From Globomyces pollinis-pini (lineage: Eukaryota; Chytridiomycota; Chytridiomycetes; Rhizophydiales; Globomycetaceae): a DNA stretch of 64,000 nucleotides. The notes under the pieces were generated by a model. The model ran no database searches, was not told the origin of the DNA, and saw nothing but the letters and a program-made list of their open reading frames with translations. Where the stretch lies: positions 47,294-111,293 of the forward strand of contig MU621113.1 in the NCBI GenBank assembly GCA_025399215.1. Direction: 5' to 3'. How positions within the stretch are numbered: position 1 is the first letter of the stretch; every line of letters begins with the position of its first letter. Shown here piece by piece: positions 32,801 through 45,142 of the stretch. The translations under genes and the position numbers were made by a program.

Positions 32801-34947
32801 CTGTTCATAACCTGCGTCTAATAGCCGTGCTTTTTGTATCCTCGAGAGTTGACCCTTCTTTTCAACCAATTTAGGTATTTCGATTGGTGTAAATGAAGTC
32901 TCTTGTACAGTTGGTTTAACTTCCACTAGCTCTTCTTGTTCTTGTTCATCAAGTGCATCTGATTTGCCAGGTTCGTTAAACTCGATACTTTTTGATTTTG
33001 TTATGGGAATAGTTTCTGACAATGTGTGATGTGATTCGATCTTTTTGATTATATCTGGTGTAAAAGCTTGCGGAGATTCAAGCAATTCAGAATTTAAGAA
33101 TTCTGATATTAATTTTATAGTAATTGGCTTACTTGTTGGTAGTTCTGGAACCTTTTCAATTTTAGAATGTGGTGTACGAACATCAAACGATAATTTCAAT
33201 GGATCTAGTATCTCGTCCAGATTTTTTGCATAAGAATTAAACACAAAACTTTGGAATGGATTTGGAATATTTCCACCATCCAATGTCAAATTTTCAATTG
33301 CACCTAGTATCAATAAAAACAATTATTACAATTATCATTCTCTAGTGTAATAACTGACCAACCTAAGACGGCAAATGTTTCCATTGTATCATTCAACTCT
33401 AATACTTTGTTTCTGGGCTTAGTACGAGCAAATTTCTCCAGTAATTGTGAAATTGGTCCCTTCTGTTCTTCAGGTGCATTTACATTTATGGATATTTTAT
33501 ATTCAAACATGAAAACCAGGGATACATTACTTTCTGTTTGATAATAGTCCAAAGAAACATCACCAGGAAATTGAAACTCTTGAATAGCGTCATCCTATGA
33601 TGAGTTGGACAAGGCTTACATCATTAGACAATGAAATAATGATTGGGGGACTTAAAAATTCATATCCGTTGTGAAATCCTACGTGTAATCGACGCTCAAG
33701 TATATTTGGAGAGGGTAGATTGTGATTGTCGTCCAAATACACTGATTCAAGGTGATTTTCAAAATAAGCATCTCGGTATTGCTCAAGAAAATTTTGGTCA
33801 TATTCTTCAATTGATAAAGGTACAGAAAGCTTGATATTTGAAATTAGTATTTTGTGAGATCCAGCCAACTCCAATCCTCTGATCCCAATCTTTTTTAAAC
33901 CTGGAATGGTATCATCTACTCCAATAAAACTATTTTCTTTCCATACGCAATGTTTGGCTTTTATATCATGACGTGGAATAAGGTAGTATCTTAAAGCTGT
34001 TCCTGGTAAAGTAGTCATTCCCGGATATCCTGTAATGGCATCTGCAAGTGTGGATGAAATAAACATCAGCGTTCGAGGACTTCCTGTGAACATTGGAACT
34101 CTATGATGTTTAGTGAATATGTTGCTACATTTTTAAATCTTCCGTTTGGAGTTTGTTGTCTTCTTTCGTCTCCAAGTCAATACCTCCTCGTTTTGAATTA
34201 AACAGATACATAATCGACCATCCGCTGGATAACTGAAATTGAGGGTTGGAGTTGTGGACAATTTCATCTTCCTGGACTAATTAAAACGTTAACTGATCAA
34301 AGAAAAAACCTATTAACATAAAAACATTGCAATATCTATACCTGAAAAAGTTAGATTATTCGTTTTATATACCTTCAAAGGTCACTTCGAAAACAGCAAC
34401 CATGTAACGACTAGTTGATTGTGTATGAAAATAAACACACTTGAAGATGAGAGCAATAATCAAGTACCTGCTTTTTAAACTGTAAGTTTAATTTATTCCC
34501 AATCAATTGTGCATCATTCAACTGGTCTTGTTGTGATGCAACAGAGTTTGTATCTGAATTTGAGTCTGACATTGAAGATGAATCGGATCCATGATGCTTG
34601 TACGATAAATTTTTAATGATTGGTATTGCGTTAGGGGAATGCCAGGTTTTTCCAACGAATGTTGAAGTCTCTAGATCAAACAATGACATTGATAAACGAC
34701 ACTTGACTGAAGCATTTAACTTTGAAGCTTTCTGGATAACTGAATTTGGAACAGGCAATCCATGAATGGAATCAAAAACAATCTGATAAATATGCTTTAC
34801 TGTGGTTGATTTCCTTGATTGTCGAGTATTTGAATCGAAAGTATGAGATTGAACAGCTGGTAACGATGTTGCAAGAGTGTTGTATCTATGAGACCAATTT
34901 TCTATCGGATTGGATTGAATAGCTGAAGGGTGATCCGAAGCCAGCAT
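29895..34947 (-). CDS. NPHP4: nephrocystin-4 (NPHP4), ciliary transition-zone protein
   Basis: A 5-kb minus-strand gene with many short introns. Matches run from end to end of NPHP4: NWSHRYNTL near the start, CRLSMSLFDLETSTFVGKTW, ILERRLHVGFHNGYEFLSPP, a Pro/Ser/Glu-rich middle, LFIDIWDGDTLHHLGMACLD with KSMLRQGADAV, VSFGQGYFFEFVLENPYNNDHNF, RCSHPNVVCSITE, SLVLRGRTITRKVICYTS, and DSPHLLQFKSNVMDLKGGESQYIGLKFAPS with an NNDQDKVEECLCIHVQYIE end. NPHP4 forms a transition-zone module with NPHP1 and RPGRIP1L at the cilium base. The start at 34947 is chosen because NW aligns with the family N-terminus; an upstream exon is possible. With IFT22 this argues for a true flagellum. Confidence 0.9.
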
Positions 34948-35380
34948 ATAAACAAAGCGAAGAACACGTCGCGTAAACTCCTCATGATACTAGTCACCAG
35001 GAGAAAGGAAGCATATGATCTTAACTTTATTGGATATTCATATATATATATTAATCTAAGACTGTAGTACGCGATATGGTTCATGGTTTGTCATTGTGAT
35101 TTAACATGAGGCTGGCGTTCATTTTTCTCCTTTGATTTTGAACACCTGTTCGTCTGCTCTTCCTTACTGCAGGTATTCTAGTCACTCTCATTACAGCCTC
35201 CATCCGTAAAACTGATTTGCCAAAACTCCATCCCCTACCGAACTTTAGCCTGGACTCTTTTTCTTGGGTACTTTTAAACCTTTCTGATCAAAGCTTTTTC
35301 CATCCAAACTATTACTCAGTCTAACATTCGTATGCCCGCTATGTCTACCGATTTAAGGGATCCTGATACTACGGATCCCG
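34948..35380. other. intergenic, divergent promoter region
   Basis: Between the NPHP4 start and the start of the secreted-protein gene. The NPHP4 frame stays open for about 17 codons upstream of its ATG to an AG, so a 5' exon of NPHP4 could lie here. A short (TA)n run is at about 35040. Nothing else recognised. Confidence 0.35.
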
Positions 35381-36000
35381 ATGACATGCATCCTTTTGAT
35401 ATTTCACCTGTTGCTAAATGCTCCCTTTATTCTACCTTTGGTGCTTCAAGAACTTTCTGGTGCACAGCAGGTAAGAAATTGGGGTGGTTAGGGTAGCATC
35501 GAGAATGGCTACCCGATATCAAACTCTGGAAATGGGACTAACACACCTATTTCCAGAGTTACTCCGTTTGTTGGCACTGTGTTCTTTTCCAATGCTGCCA
35601 TTCAAACCGTCTCTTCCACTGCTACTTTAACTATTCACTCAATTCCTCGATCTTCAACCTCTCTTGCCGCCTTTCTTTTAAACTCTTTTCTTTTTGTTGA
35701 ACTTCCAACCACTTTCAAATGGGACTCCAATGCTTTTACTTTTAGAGATTTGTAAGGTTTTTATTTAGTTTATCTGCTAGTATATCTGCTCTACTTTCAT
35801 TGGCAGAGGAGATTTTACACAGTAAACTTCTGCTGATTTGTATTCCTTCTTGTACTAGAACAATTGAATATGGTAATAACAGCTAATATTTTTAACTTTA
35901 AGATACAATGATTCAATCCTTTGTTTCTTTTGGATTCGAGCATGTCTCTAAATCTATACTTTCCATTGACTCGTATTTGCTTCTTGGTTTTGAATTTTAA
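35381..36000 (+). CDS. predicted secreted protein with micro-exons, unknown family
   Basis: Five exons (35381-35470, 35492-35751, 35807-35821, 35859-35872, 35903-36000) join in frame to 158 codons. Introns are 21, 55, 37 and 30 nt; two exons are just 15 and 14 nt. The N-terminus is strongly hydrophobic (MTCILLIFHLLLNAPFILPL), fitting a signal peptide or anchor. The rest is rich in Ser, Thr, Asn and Phe (GSIENGYPISNSGNGTNTP, VTPFVGTVFFSNAAIQ). No Cys framework or known domain is seen. Every predicted intron is GT-AG and phase-consistent, which supports the model, but micro-exons make it less certain. Confidence 0.5.
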
Positions 36001-36088
36001 TATACTCTTTCACCGAAGTACGTTGAATTCTAAATAGTATGTAATCTATTTTACATATAAGTGTATTTTAAGATTTCAAAAAAATTCC

Positions 36089-36633
36089 ATGAAGATACCA
36101 TTGCCTTATGTATCCAGATGTGTTCAAAAAGTATTGCCAATGGGCTGTTGACCTTGTAGTATCAATTCCGTTTGGAAATTGAATAATTTTTTACTTTCTT
36201 ATGGTAAAGGATGAATCATTGACAACAAGGGCCATTACATTTTGCTTTTAAAGGGGGACAACTCCAATATTTCAAAAACCTGGGCAGATTTTACATCATT
36301 GGAAGAAGCTTTGTATGATGTGATGAAATTGTATTGAAAGTTAACTTTAACATGTAACGATACATCTTATCCTAAATTATCAGATAGATTCGAAGATGAT
36401 TTCAAACTAGCCAATTCAAATGCTTTAAATCAGCCTCTTCGGTACTCAACTTTACAACTGGAAAATTATATTGATGGATTGGGTGAATTATGCTTACTTT
36501 GTGATGATCATGATAAAGGAGAATATGTTGCATACCCTAGAAGTTGGATAAAGAAAAGAGTAAGTGTTGGACACCTACTGACTCGTTATAGTTATGTGAT
36601 ATTTTGAACAAAATTGCTGCAGGAACAAAATAA
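36089..36633 (+). CDS. unknown small protein, spliced model
   Basis: A five-exon model (36089-36130, 36160-36169, 36230-36312, 36341-36559, 36592-36633) keeps frame for 131 codons, starting MKIPLPYVSRCVQK and ending LCDILNKIAAGTK. The main exon encodes LSDRFEDDFKLANSNALNQP, then YIDGLGELCLLCDDHDKGEY, then SWIKKR. The 36230-36312 exon is also open in a second frame (GHYILLLKGDNSNISKTWAD) that can be joined by a 21-nt intron instead, so the N-terminal half is ambiguous. No domain recognised. Confidence 0.4.
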
Positions 36634-36898
36634 ATTGGAATATTTTTAATGCAGATAGAACAGTACTCTCTATCAACTGTTGCATATTGTCGTGTTCTTT
36701 TAATTTCCATCGGTTTTGTACCAATTCAACTTCATTTTACATTATACGACGCTTTTATTAAATAATCCTTCTCTATTTGCAATAACCTGATACCTGATCT
36801 TTTATTGTTTTTTCCTACTATAAGTAGCGTTCCCGCGATCGAATTATTATAAGACATTGAGTATGATATTTTAAACTCACATTGCTTGTGAATTGAAG

Positions 36899-37481
36899 AC
36901 CCCAGCTCTGATCTCTAACGTTGAATTGATAATTCAATTTCTTTAGTTCCACAAAATGCAATTTTATGAAACTGATCTATCAATCAACTTTTCTTCCATT
37001 TTTCGTGAATACCGAGATGCATCTAAAGAAAAGGGACCAACTAAAAGAAGAATGGCATGCAAATATGTACATTATTGAGGCTTATCTGGACTTAAGGGAG
37101 AAGGCGATGCTGGTACCTTATGCGTCCATACTCAATTACATACACTCCTGTGACCCAACTATTCCAGCAAAAGGATTAACTAAGTTGGTCAAAAATGCAA
37201 CAAGCAGCAATGGGATCAAACTCTTTGAAATGGATTCATCAACAGACCGCAAGTTATGTAAATTTGTTCCAGACGAAGAATTGTTTGCTGATTGTCCAAT
37301 ATGTTGCCAACCTTTAAATACTGATGAAATTTTTACTTGTGAAAAGGATTGCAAAGCTCTGTATCATAAGGAATGCATATATTCATGGATGCGGAACAGT
37401 TTGACATGTCCGAATTGTAGATCTTTTATGCCACGAACCGGTTTGGATGCGAACATTGAGTATTTAAAAGCAAATATATGA
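36899..37481 (+). CDS. RING-like zinc-finger protein, NSE1 (SMC5-SMC6 complex) candidate
   Basis: The last exon encodes a variant RING: CPIC, then TC-x3-C, LYHKEC and CPNC, in the order C-x2-C … C-x3-C-x4-H-x2-C … C-x2-C, followed by SFMPR and LDANIEYLKANI. Upstream, a stretch following a likely 27-nt intron (36926-36952) reads ALISNFHKMQFYETDLSINF, resembling the NSE1 block before its winged-helix region. NSE1 pairs with NSE3 and gives the SMC5/6 complex ubiquitin-ligase activity. The region 37060-37200 can be read unspliced (AMLVPYASILNYIHSCDP) or with two introns, and both keep the RING in frame. The 5' end is not located. Assignment to NSE1 is tentative; the RING is certain. Confidence 0.55.
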
Positions 37482-37711
37482 AATTTTCCACTTTAATTTT
37501 TGCAAGGACTGAACTTAGAAAATTGTGTTTTGTATGTACTGACCAGCTTTTAGACCATCCCTAAGCTAGCTATAAAGGCAAAATCAACTCTAGCAACAAA
37601 TCCATAAAAAATAAAATGAAAACTTGGTAATAATATATTGGTAATCCATCCAACTTTAATATGCGTTATTGAATACTTTAACGATCAATATTTGCTTATT
37701 TCAGAGTCAGT

Positions 37712-39038
37712 TTAGCCTCGAGGAAGCCAATGTCCAACTTGATCTTGATTGATACCACCACTTTGCTGTGGGTCTCTGGATGTCGCTCCTGACTTTTCAT
37801 CTGGGTTAGAAGCTACCACAAATTCAAAATGAACAGGATTCCAAGTCTCTTTGTTTTCTTTCCTTTGCTTTCGAATAGATCGTTGGGCTTCTTCAATTTT
37901 GGTTTTTTCTAGACTCGCATTTGCATAATCAGTCTTTTTTAGAGCTTCAATACATGGCCTATAATTATTATATTTAAACTGTACCGCCAAAGTTTTTGTG
38001 ATTCATTATCCAATTGCTGGGATAGATCTGGAATAGTTTTTGGGTGTGCATGTTGAGATTTTACGTCAAATAGATTTTTGGTGGATTTGTCTTTGGTATA
38101 TGTACTGAGACCAGCCCAATTTCCACCAATGATGTACGTTGGAACAGATGAAGCATCTTCTTTAATATCACCTTTTAGTTGAAAATATTCGCCCGTAAAC
38201 CATCCTAATATTAGCAAATTAATCAACCTTTTGCGATTATTTCAATGTTGGCTTCTGATCCGTCTGTACAAACAATTCTGGTCTTCCCAAAAGGTTCAAT
38301 AAATAAACATCCTGTTAAAAGTCCAGATATAGTCAGCTCAGGCAATGGGTAGATTGTGTAAATTTCTTCAGATTCATCCGTTTGAATGACCACTCTTACT
38401 CTTCCTACTTGTGTAACTTTCACAGCCGAGGCGAATACAGTCTGTTGTCCATTATGTCCATAGACGGTGATAAAAGGTTTGGAAGGAATTCTCTTTGAAG
38501 GAATTTGAACTTTGAAGGCAGATATTGGTGGATGATGAGACACTAAATATAAATATTAACGACAGATACCTTGCTCCACAACCAAAGATGCTTCTTCCCA
38601 TCCATTATTATCTTTATCCTCCCATTTAGCTTTAAAAACTTCGCCCAATATTGGATTAAATGGTTTTCGTTCACTTTGATTCTCACATCGACTACGATAA
38701 CCTATAAGAATTAGCAATTATGAAATAACCACCTCCATATAGTGTAGAGATAAACCATTTTACAACCGCGAGCATTTTATCTAATACGTTAAATGGAACA
38801 TAGGAAAAACCTGCTCGGGTAACATGTATTGGATTAGCAATATCATACAGTAGATTTGGATGATCGCACCAGTGTTGACTATATTCTAATAAAGAAATTC
38901 CATTTAGTAAAAAGGCAGGACAAGTCAATTGCGAAAGGTCCCCAGTAAATGACGCCAGCTACCATGTTATCAAAACAATGTAACCTGTGATAGAAAGCTT
39001 AAGAAGTCGCTTTTATTCTCTGCGTTTAAAGAATCCAT
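37712..39038 (-). CDS. oxysterol-binding protein-related (OSH/ORP) lipid transfer protein
   Basis: A short ORP without a PH domain. It starts MDSLNAENKSDFLSFLSQ over a 26-nt intron into LASFTGDLSQLTCPAFLLNGISLLEYSQHW. Family marks follow: KPFNPILGEVF, the fingerprint EQVSHHPPISAF, GWFTGEYFQLKGDI, GNWAG and the C-terminal W-R-PCIEALKKTDYANASLEKTKIEEAQR, WNPVHFEFV and GHWLPRG. Size and layout are like yeast Osh4/Osh6. These proteins exchange sterol or phosphatidylserine for PI4P at membrane contact sites. Several 25-35-nt introns. Divergent from VMS1, 257 bp between starts. Confidence 0.92.
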
Positions 39039-39295
39039 GTTAGAGATAATAAGAAAGTTGACTAGTGATTTGTTTACAATTGATAAGTAAACGTCCATGC
39101 ATCTATCACCAACGTTTTCAATACCACCAAAACAAACCACAGAATCCAATGTGATGCTAACACTACCTTGACTGCTGCTTATACTTCATGGCCTTACAAC
39201 AAATTGCTTTGTACCGTACTTTTTTTAGTGATGACCATAATGACTCAGAACAATTTTTTATTATAAAAACCAAAAGGTTTATTTTGAGTTTCCAA

Positions 39296-41243
39296 ATGTC
39301 TTTATTACTTTTTGCTTTACCAAAAGATGTACTTGGATCAATCCAATGTGATGCTACAGTGGAGCCAGAATCTATAGAAGAACCAATACTAAAACCTACT
39401 CAAATAGTTCATTGTAATCATTCATTTCACTAATCATCTAGGTGATGGTAACAGAAACTCAGTATCATTAATCCTTATTTAGTTTGTAAAATCAAGGAAA
39501 CTCAACGTTATCATTTCAGCACTGATTGGCATCATTACAATGCAAAGAGAATTTTAAAATCATTGACCCCAATTTCTTTACAAGAATTTGAAGATAAAGA
39601 AGATTTAAGTAGTATAGAAGGATCAGAAGATGAAGAAGTTGAAGTTGAAAACAATGGATCACCATTTGCAAAGTTTCAATTGAATAATGAAAAATACGCT
39701 GGTAAAGAACTATGTGTGTACAAACAAGTATTATCTCCAAAAACTAGATTAAAAGTTAATTGGAATGACAAGCTGTTGGATTTACAGATTAAATCTTCAG
39801 ATATTAAAACTTGGACATTGTTCATGCTCGCATCAGGTCACTTTTCTGGTGCTGTCATTAACTGCAACACTGGAAAAGCAATTGTTCATAAAACATTCCA
39901 TCGGTATACTACTCGACGAAAACAAGGTGGGGCACAGAGTGGGTAAGGCAAAATTACAATTTAACTGACGGTTAGCAATGATAGCTCAAAGGGAAATGCA
40001 CATTCAGCAGGTGCTGGTATTCGACGATACAATGAGCAAGCGTTAAGAGAAGAGATACAAGCATTAATGATTGAGTGGAAGGATCATTTAAAGCAATCTT
40101 CATTGATATTCATTCGTGCTCCGCCAACCACTAGAAAGACTCTATTCTTTGATCCAAACATTCTGGATTCATCTGATTTAAGAGTTCGATCCTTTCCTTT
40201 CATAACTAATCGCCCAACATTAACCGAACTAATGCGCTGTTATGAAGAATTGGTAATTGATTTCCTATCAAATTGATATTTTATAGATTGTTGTCAAGAT
40301 ACAAGATATTCAAGTAGTGGATAAATCGGAAAAGGGAAAAAGGAAACGAGCCCCATCAGCACCAGCACCTCAAACACATTTACAAATTGAAATTGAAGCC
40401 GGAAAAGATGCACCAGTTAACGAAGAACTAAATCGTATAATTGATGCCATAAAAAAAGGGAAAGTAGAGCTATTGGATACTCTATTAAAAAAATCAAGTG
40501 CTGAAGAAGATATATCACTCAATAGCGTCAAAGAAAAAATCAATCAAGTGTTAACAGATAAAATTGGTATTTCCCTACTTCATATTGCATCTGGGGCCGG
40601 TCAACCTGATGTCATAAAATATTTGTTAGAAAACGGTGCCGATCCTACCATCCAAGGAGAACATAAGAGTAGTAAACCTTATGATTTAGCAATATCAAAA
40701 GATGCTAGAGATACATTTCGTCGTCATATGGCAAAATATCCAGACCAATGGGATTACAAGTTGGCAAATGTACCTGGACCATTAACAGAAGAAATGGAAG
40801 GTATTTGATTTATTATCATTAAATGATTCCATTTTTAGAAAAACAAAGATCAAAAGAAAGAGAGCGACGGAAAAAAGAAAAAGAACGAAAAAAGTTACAG
40901 GGTCAAGCATTGAAAGAAAATATAGAAGCCGAACCTATCCCTGACCCATCAATAACTTCAACAACTAAAAAGTTTGCATTCATAAAGTTAGATCGGAATA
41001 CCAAGGAATCTATTGGAATGACACCTGAACAACGTCAAAGACTTGATCGAGAGAAAAGGGCGATGGCTGCTGAATCTAGAATTCGATCAACCAAGAATGA
41101 ATGTGGTGCTTGTGGTAAATCATTGGCAGGATTAGAATCTTTTGATAAAAGTATATACCGATATTGTAGCATGGAATGTTTAAAGGTAATTTTAGTACAA
41201 TCACTTAATTTTGCACTAGTCACAAGAAATTATCTTTACTTGA
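39296..41243 (+). CDS. VMS1: VMS1/ANKZF1, peptidyl-tRNA-cleaving factor of ribosome quality control
   Basis: Order of elements: N-terminal MSLLLFALPKDVLG, a C2H2 zinc finger (CFICKIKETQRYHFSTDWHHYNAKR), the VLRF1 release-factor-like domain (LFMLASGHFSGAVINC, HKTFHRYTTRRKQGGAQSGND with the catalytic Gln), HSAGAGIRRYNEQAL, IFIRAPPTTRKTLFFD, two ankyrin repeats (GISLLHIASGAGQPDVIKYLLENGADPT), a Lys/Glu/Arg-rich helix, a VIM motif for Cdc48/p97 binding (REKRAMAAESR, fitting R-x5-AA-x2-R) and a C-terminal treble-clef (CGACGK … YCSMECLK). Vms1 cleaves nascent chains from tRNA on stalled 60S subunits and recruits Cdc48. All key motifs are intact. Introns 25-35 nt. Confidence 0.94.
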
Positions 41244-41306
41244 TACAAATACTTTAATAAATACAAACATCTAGCATGTAAATTTACCTTATTTTTTTAT
41301 TGAAAA

Positions 41307-44300
41307 TCAAACATGAATTTTTGGTACTTTTTCACGAACATCTGCTAAAAATTGAGGATACGATAAGTTATTTTCAATTCGATCTTCAATTAAATGTGAC
41401 AAGAACCACATTCGCAGTGACGGATCTCCATCTTCTCTAACAACGTAGAGATGAGGATATAAAGTTGATTGTTCTAGGCGGGTTTGTCTAATCTTATCAA
41501 TAATGTTATTTAAACGTGAATTTAATGAATTTTCCAGTCTAGGTAAAGTTGTCTAGAGTATTTAGAATGACCGTATACAAATACCTTTCCATAAACTAAA
41601 TGATCTAATGATGGATGTCCAAATACATCTAATAAGAATTGTTGATTTATGTCTCGACCAAGCCAAATAAAAATCTCCAATCCATTTTCCAATAAGAATG
41701 CACCTGATCTTTGCAATTTTTCACTACTCAAATTCAATAATGGTGGGAATCTTAATGCACCAGTTTGCTCATCAGGCAACCCTACCTAGAAAATTTAAAA
41801 AAAGGGTTTGGTCTTACTTGACCATCTTCATGCATAGTTTGTAGAGTCCAAAATCTAGGATAAATGTTCACCAGTTGTGCTTCTGGGCACATTACATAAT
41901 GTAATGATAGCATATATGATCGCAAATCACTTGGAATTACTTTCGAATCTTTGAAGGCAATCTAAAATAGATAATTATTATCAACCCAAATTACATTTTT
42001 CAACATTCCAAGAATAAATACTGGTAACAATTTCATATTATCGGCAATCATAAGTTGTTGTGGATGAGTGGATTGTTTAAAATTGGCTTTATAAACTGCA
42101 AGTATTTCAGCCAACTTGTAATTCAACGCTTCTCGAGCATCTTCAATTTTAGAAGAGATACTTCTGTCAACGGCTACCATTAAAATCTTAACCGTTACCT
42201 TTCTTAACTAAAAGTGAGGCAATAGCATGGTGGTCAGCAGTTGCATACACTTCACCCAGGGTATTACCAACTGGTACACACAATGTCAATACTCGAATTC
42301 GACGTTCACCAGAACTACTAGTATACAACAATGCGGTTTGGAAACAAACTGTTGGCGTTTTTAAATCATCTGTGAGTGCCAGCTCAATCGAATATGAGTT
42401 ATCAGGAGATACATTAGGCAAAGATAACAGATCGGTAGATCGTAAAAAGAAATTGCCATGAAAAGTGGTCATTTTAATTCCTTTGGATGCTCTGATTCTT
42501 AAAACGGCTTCTAAACCAAGAGGTCTCGACAATAAATGAGATAATTCATGGGCAAATTTCATAGCGTCTTCATGTTTGGTAGCATTAAATCCTTGATAAT
42601 AAAAGACAGAACCACCGGTGAATTTTGCACAACCACCTAAATGTTTTAAAAACACAGTTTACTTAAAGTAGCAACATCAGCATATTTAGGGTTGAAAAGA
42701 AACATATCAATAGATATTTGTGCTTGCGAACAGTCAATAGCAAATGTTTTATAGAACGCAATGGCAGGAGACAATAATAGGCTTTCTTTTGCTGTACCTA
42801 GTAGTGCCGGTTCTTCGCGCATTTTCAATGCACCTTCATCATTATTTGGCAAAGTATGTTGGAGGCAGATAATTTTACCACCAATAGGTCCCTAAATATA
42901 AATCAATTTAAAGTATACAATGAGCTTTTCTGCAGTCCGCAGTGCTTTTCCAAAAGAAGAAACAGTTTGAGTACTAGAGCCAAACAAATTTGGTAATTTT
43001 GTTAGAAACGATTCCACCTGACTTCTGGATTCAGTCAGTGAGACCAACAGATCTTCTGGAATTGGTAAGTAAGGTTGCTCTAAATCAGCAACAACGACCA
43101 TTTGAGGGTCAATGTTTGCAGACTAAAATTAAAAAACCAAACTTACCGAAAGGTTGTAGAAGTGTAGGTTTTGGTCTACGGTGATAAATCCAATTTTTGC
43201 TCGGTCATCTGTATTAGGGATACCATCTAACGAATCAAGAATAGCCTTTGCTGCAGTAGCAACCATTCCAGATTGAACAGCACCATACGATACATCAATC
43301 ACGAAAAGCATGACCACTGGTTGTGGAGGACGAACCTAACAGTAAAATACTAACACCGTTGTACCATATATTCTTGTGGAGCTACGAATTCAACAACACC
43401 ATGTGTTAACTCTGGTCTCTTCAATCGGTCAACGCGGGTTCTGTTATCTTGATCCCAATCAAAAAAAGATGGAACTATGTGTAAGATATGTAGATAGATA
43501 TACCATCATTGCTCAAGAAACACATATTACATTTCCATCTTGTCCCCTGTTCAACAAATTGAACCCAAGGGTTAATATAAGTTCTACATCTCCGACATCG
43601 CACAATTTGCGGTGACTGAACGACTGGAATCGGTTCCTAATTGTGAAAACATTGAAGTTATACTTCATTTGCGGGAACTTGGCGATATGGAGTTATCAAT
43701 AGACCAAACGGAAGTTTTGATTTTGTCAAAACTGCATGTGTAGCAGGGATGGTGTTCAAAGTACATCTCTTATAAGCGGGGCTAGAGTTTGAGTAGGGGC
43801 TTTGGGTAACAGAATGCTATTTTAAGATGAACTACAAAACTTTCTTACCATCAGTACGTTAGGTGTTGGAGATGGCATTTGAAATGCGTCTATCAGTGGT
43901 GGGGCAGCCATCAAGTTCACACCATGGGGTTGGGTTGCACCAGCCCCAAGGTTTAAATTTTGGAAATTCGAAGCTAATCCGCCAGCTTGGTTGGTATATC
44001 CAGGTGTGTTGGGCATAGTAGGGTTGTTTGGATAGTGTGGCTGGGTAGCAGAAGTTGCCTGTGGTTGGTTGGCATTGTACTGAGGAACTCCAGGCATTGT
44101 TTGGTTTGGATTGTACTGAGGAACTCCAGGCATTGACTGGTTAGGATTGTACTGAGGAACTCCAGGCATTGATTGGTTAGCATTATATTGAGGAACTCCA
44201 GCCATGGAAGGATTTTGGTTCGCATTGTATTGTGGAACTCCAGGCATGGAAGGATTTTGATTCGCATTGTATTGAGAGATTCCGGCTCCAGGTTGGTTAA

Positions 44301-45142
44301 ACTGGGGTACTCCAGGCATGGTTTGGGGTTGATTAGGATTGTTTTGAACGTTTCCAGTAGGTACTTGTTGCTGGTTAGAGTTGTATTGTGGAACTCCAGG
44401 CATAGAACGCGGTTGGTTGTACTGAGGGACTCCAGGTGTTGATTGAGGCACTCCAGATGCAGGTTGACTAGAATTGTATTGTGGAACTCCGGGTGTTGAT
44501 TGATTAGCGTACTGTTGAGATGGTGCGCTATATTGAGTTGGATTTGTGGTTGTGTTAAGTTTTGGCTGGTTTGGAGTGGGCGAAGGTTGACTTTGCAAAT
44601 TAGATGCTGGGGCTGTAGATTGTGGTTGAAATGATTGTGGTTTAAAAGGTTTCTGCACAGAACCAGGTTGAGAATAAGACTGCTGAGGAGAGCGAGGTGG
44701 TTGAGATGGCAATGGAGCTGGACTGGCCTTTTGTACATTTTGTGTAGAATTAGATGGAGGGGTTAAATCCGGGGGATGAAGAGAAGATGCGCTACGAGGA
44801 GTAAAAGGACTGAAGGGTTGTTGAGGTAAAGTACGAGCAGATGCTGGTCTTGTTCCAGGGGAGATATTAATCTGACTAGCTCCTTTTCCAGGGATTGGAT
44901 TCAAAGAAGGTCGAAAGTGAGGAGGGGCCTGAGAGAAGGGTTTTTGTTGATTTAAAGAGGTTGAAGGAGGTCTTGCCATTGGAGTAAAAGCTAATATCAT
45001 TAATTTAATAGTAAGAGATACCTGGTGGTCTTTGAAATGGTTGTTGAGGATTAGATTGTTGCGGATTAGATTGTTGCGGATTTGAATTAGGAATAGGATT
45101 GGATTGACCAGCAGGGTCCACAGGACGGTATGGATTATTCAT
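41307..45142 (-). CDS. SEC24: COPII coat subunit SEC24
   Basis: The first exon begins [17 protein letters not shown] Pro/Gln-rich disordered N-terminal region of about 390 residues contains nine copies of an (S/T)[12 protein letters not shown] repeat. Then come the zinc finger ([14 protein letters not shown] … CNMC), the trunk ([34 protein letters not shown]), beta-sandwich and helical parts ([35 protein letters not shown]) and the gelsolin-like end ([37 protein letters not shown]). SEC24 selects cargo in the SEC23-SEC24 layer of COPII at ER exit sites. Stop TGA at 41307-41309. About ten short introns. Confidence 0.94.
44080..44510. repeat. coding minisatellite in SEC24 N-terminus
   Basis: Tandem degenerate units of 27-45 bp, on the plus strand marked by GAGGAACTCCAGGCAT or TGTGGAACTCCAGGCAT, encode MPGVPQYN plus Asn/Gln/Pro spacers. 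Nine units are clear, with two or three more degenerate. The antisense strand also stays open here, which creates a false ORF. Confidence 0.9.

Noticed and set aside
43974..44738. 254-codon ORF in another frame of the SEC24 repeat region, and an 89-codon ORF on the plus strand (44173-44442).
   Set aside because: Both arise from the stop-poor Pro/Gln repeat; the SEC24 frame continues into the zinc finger.
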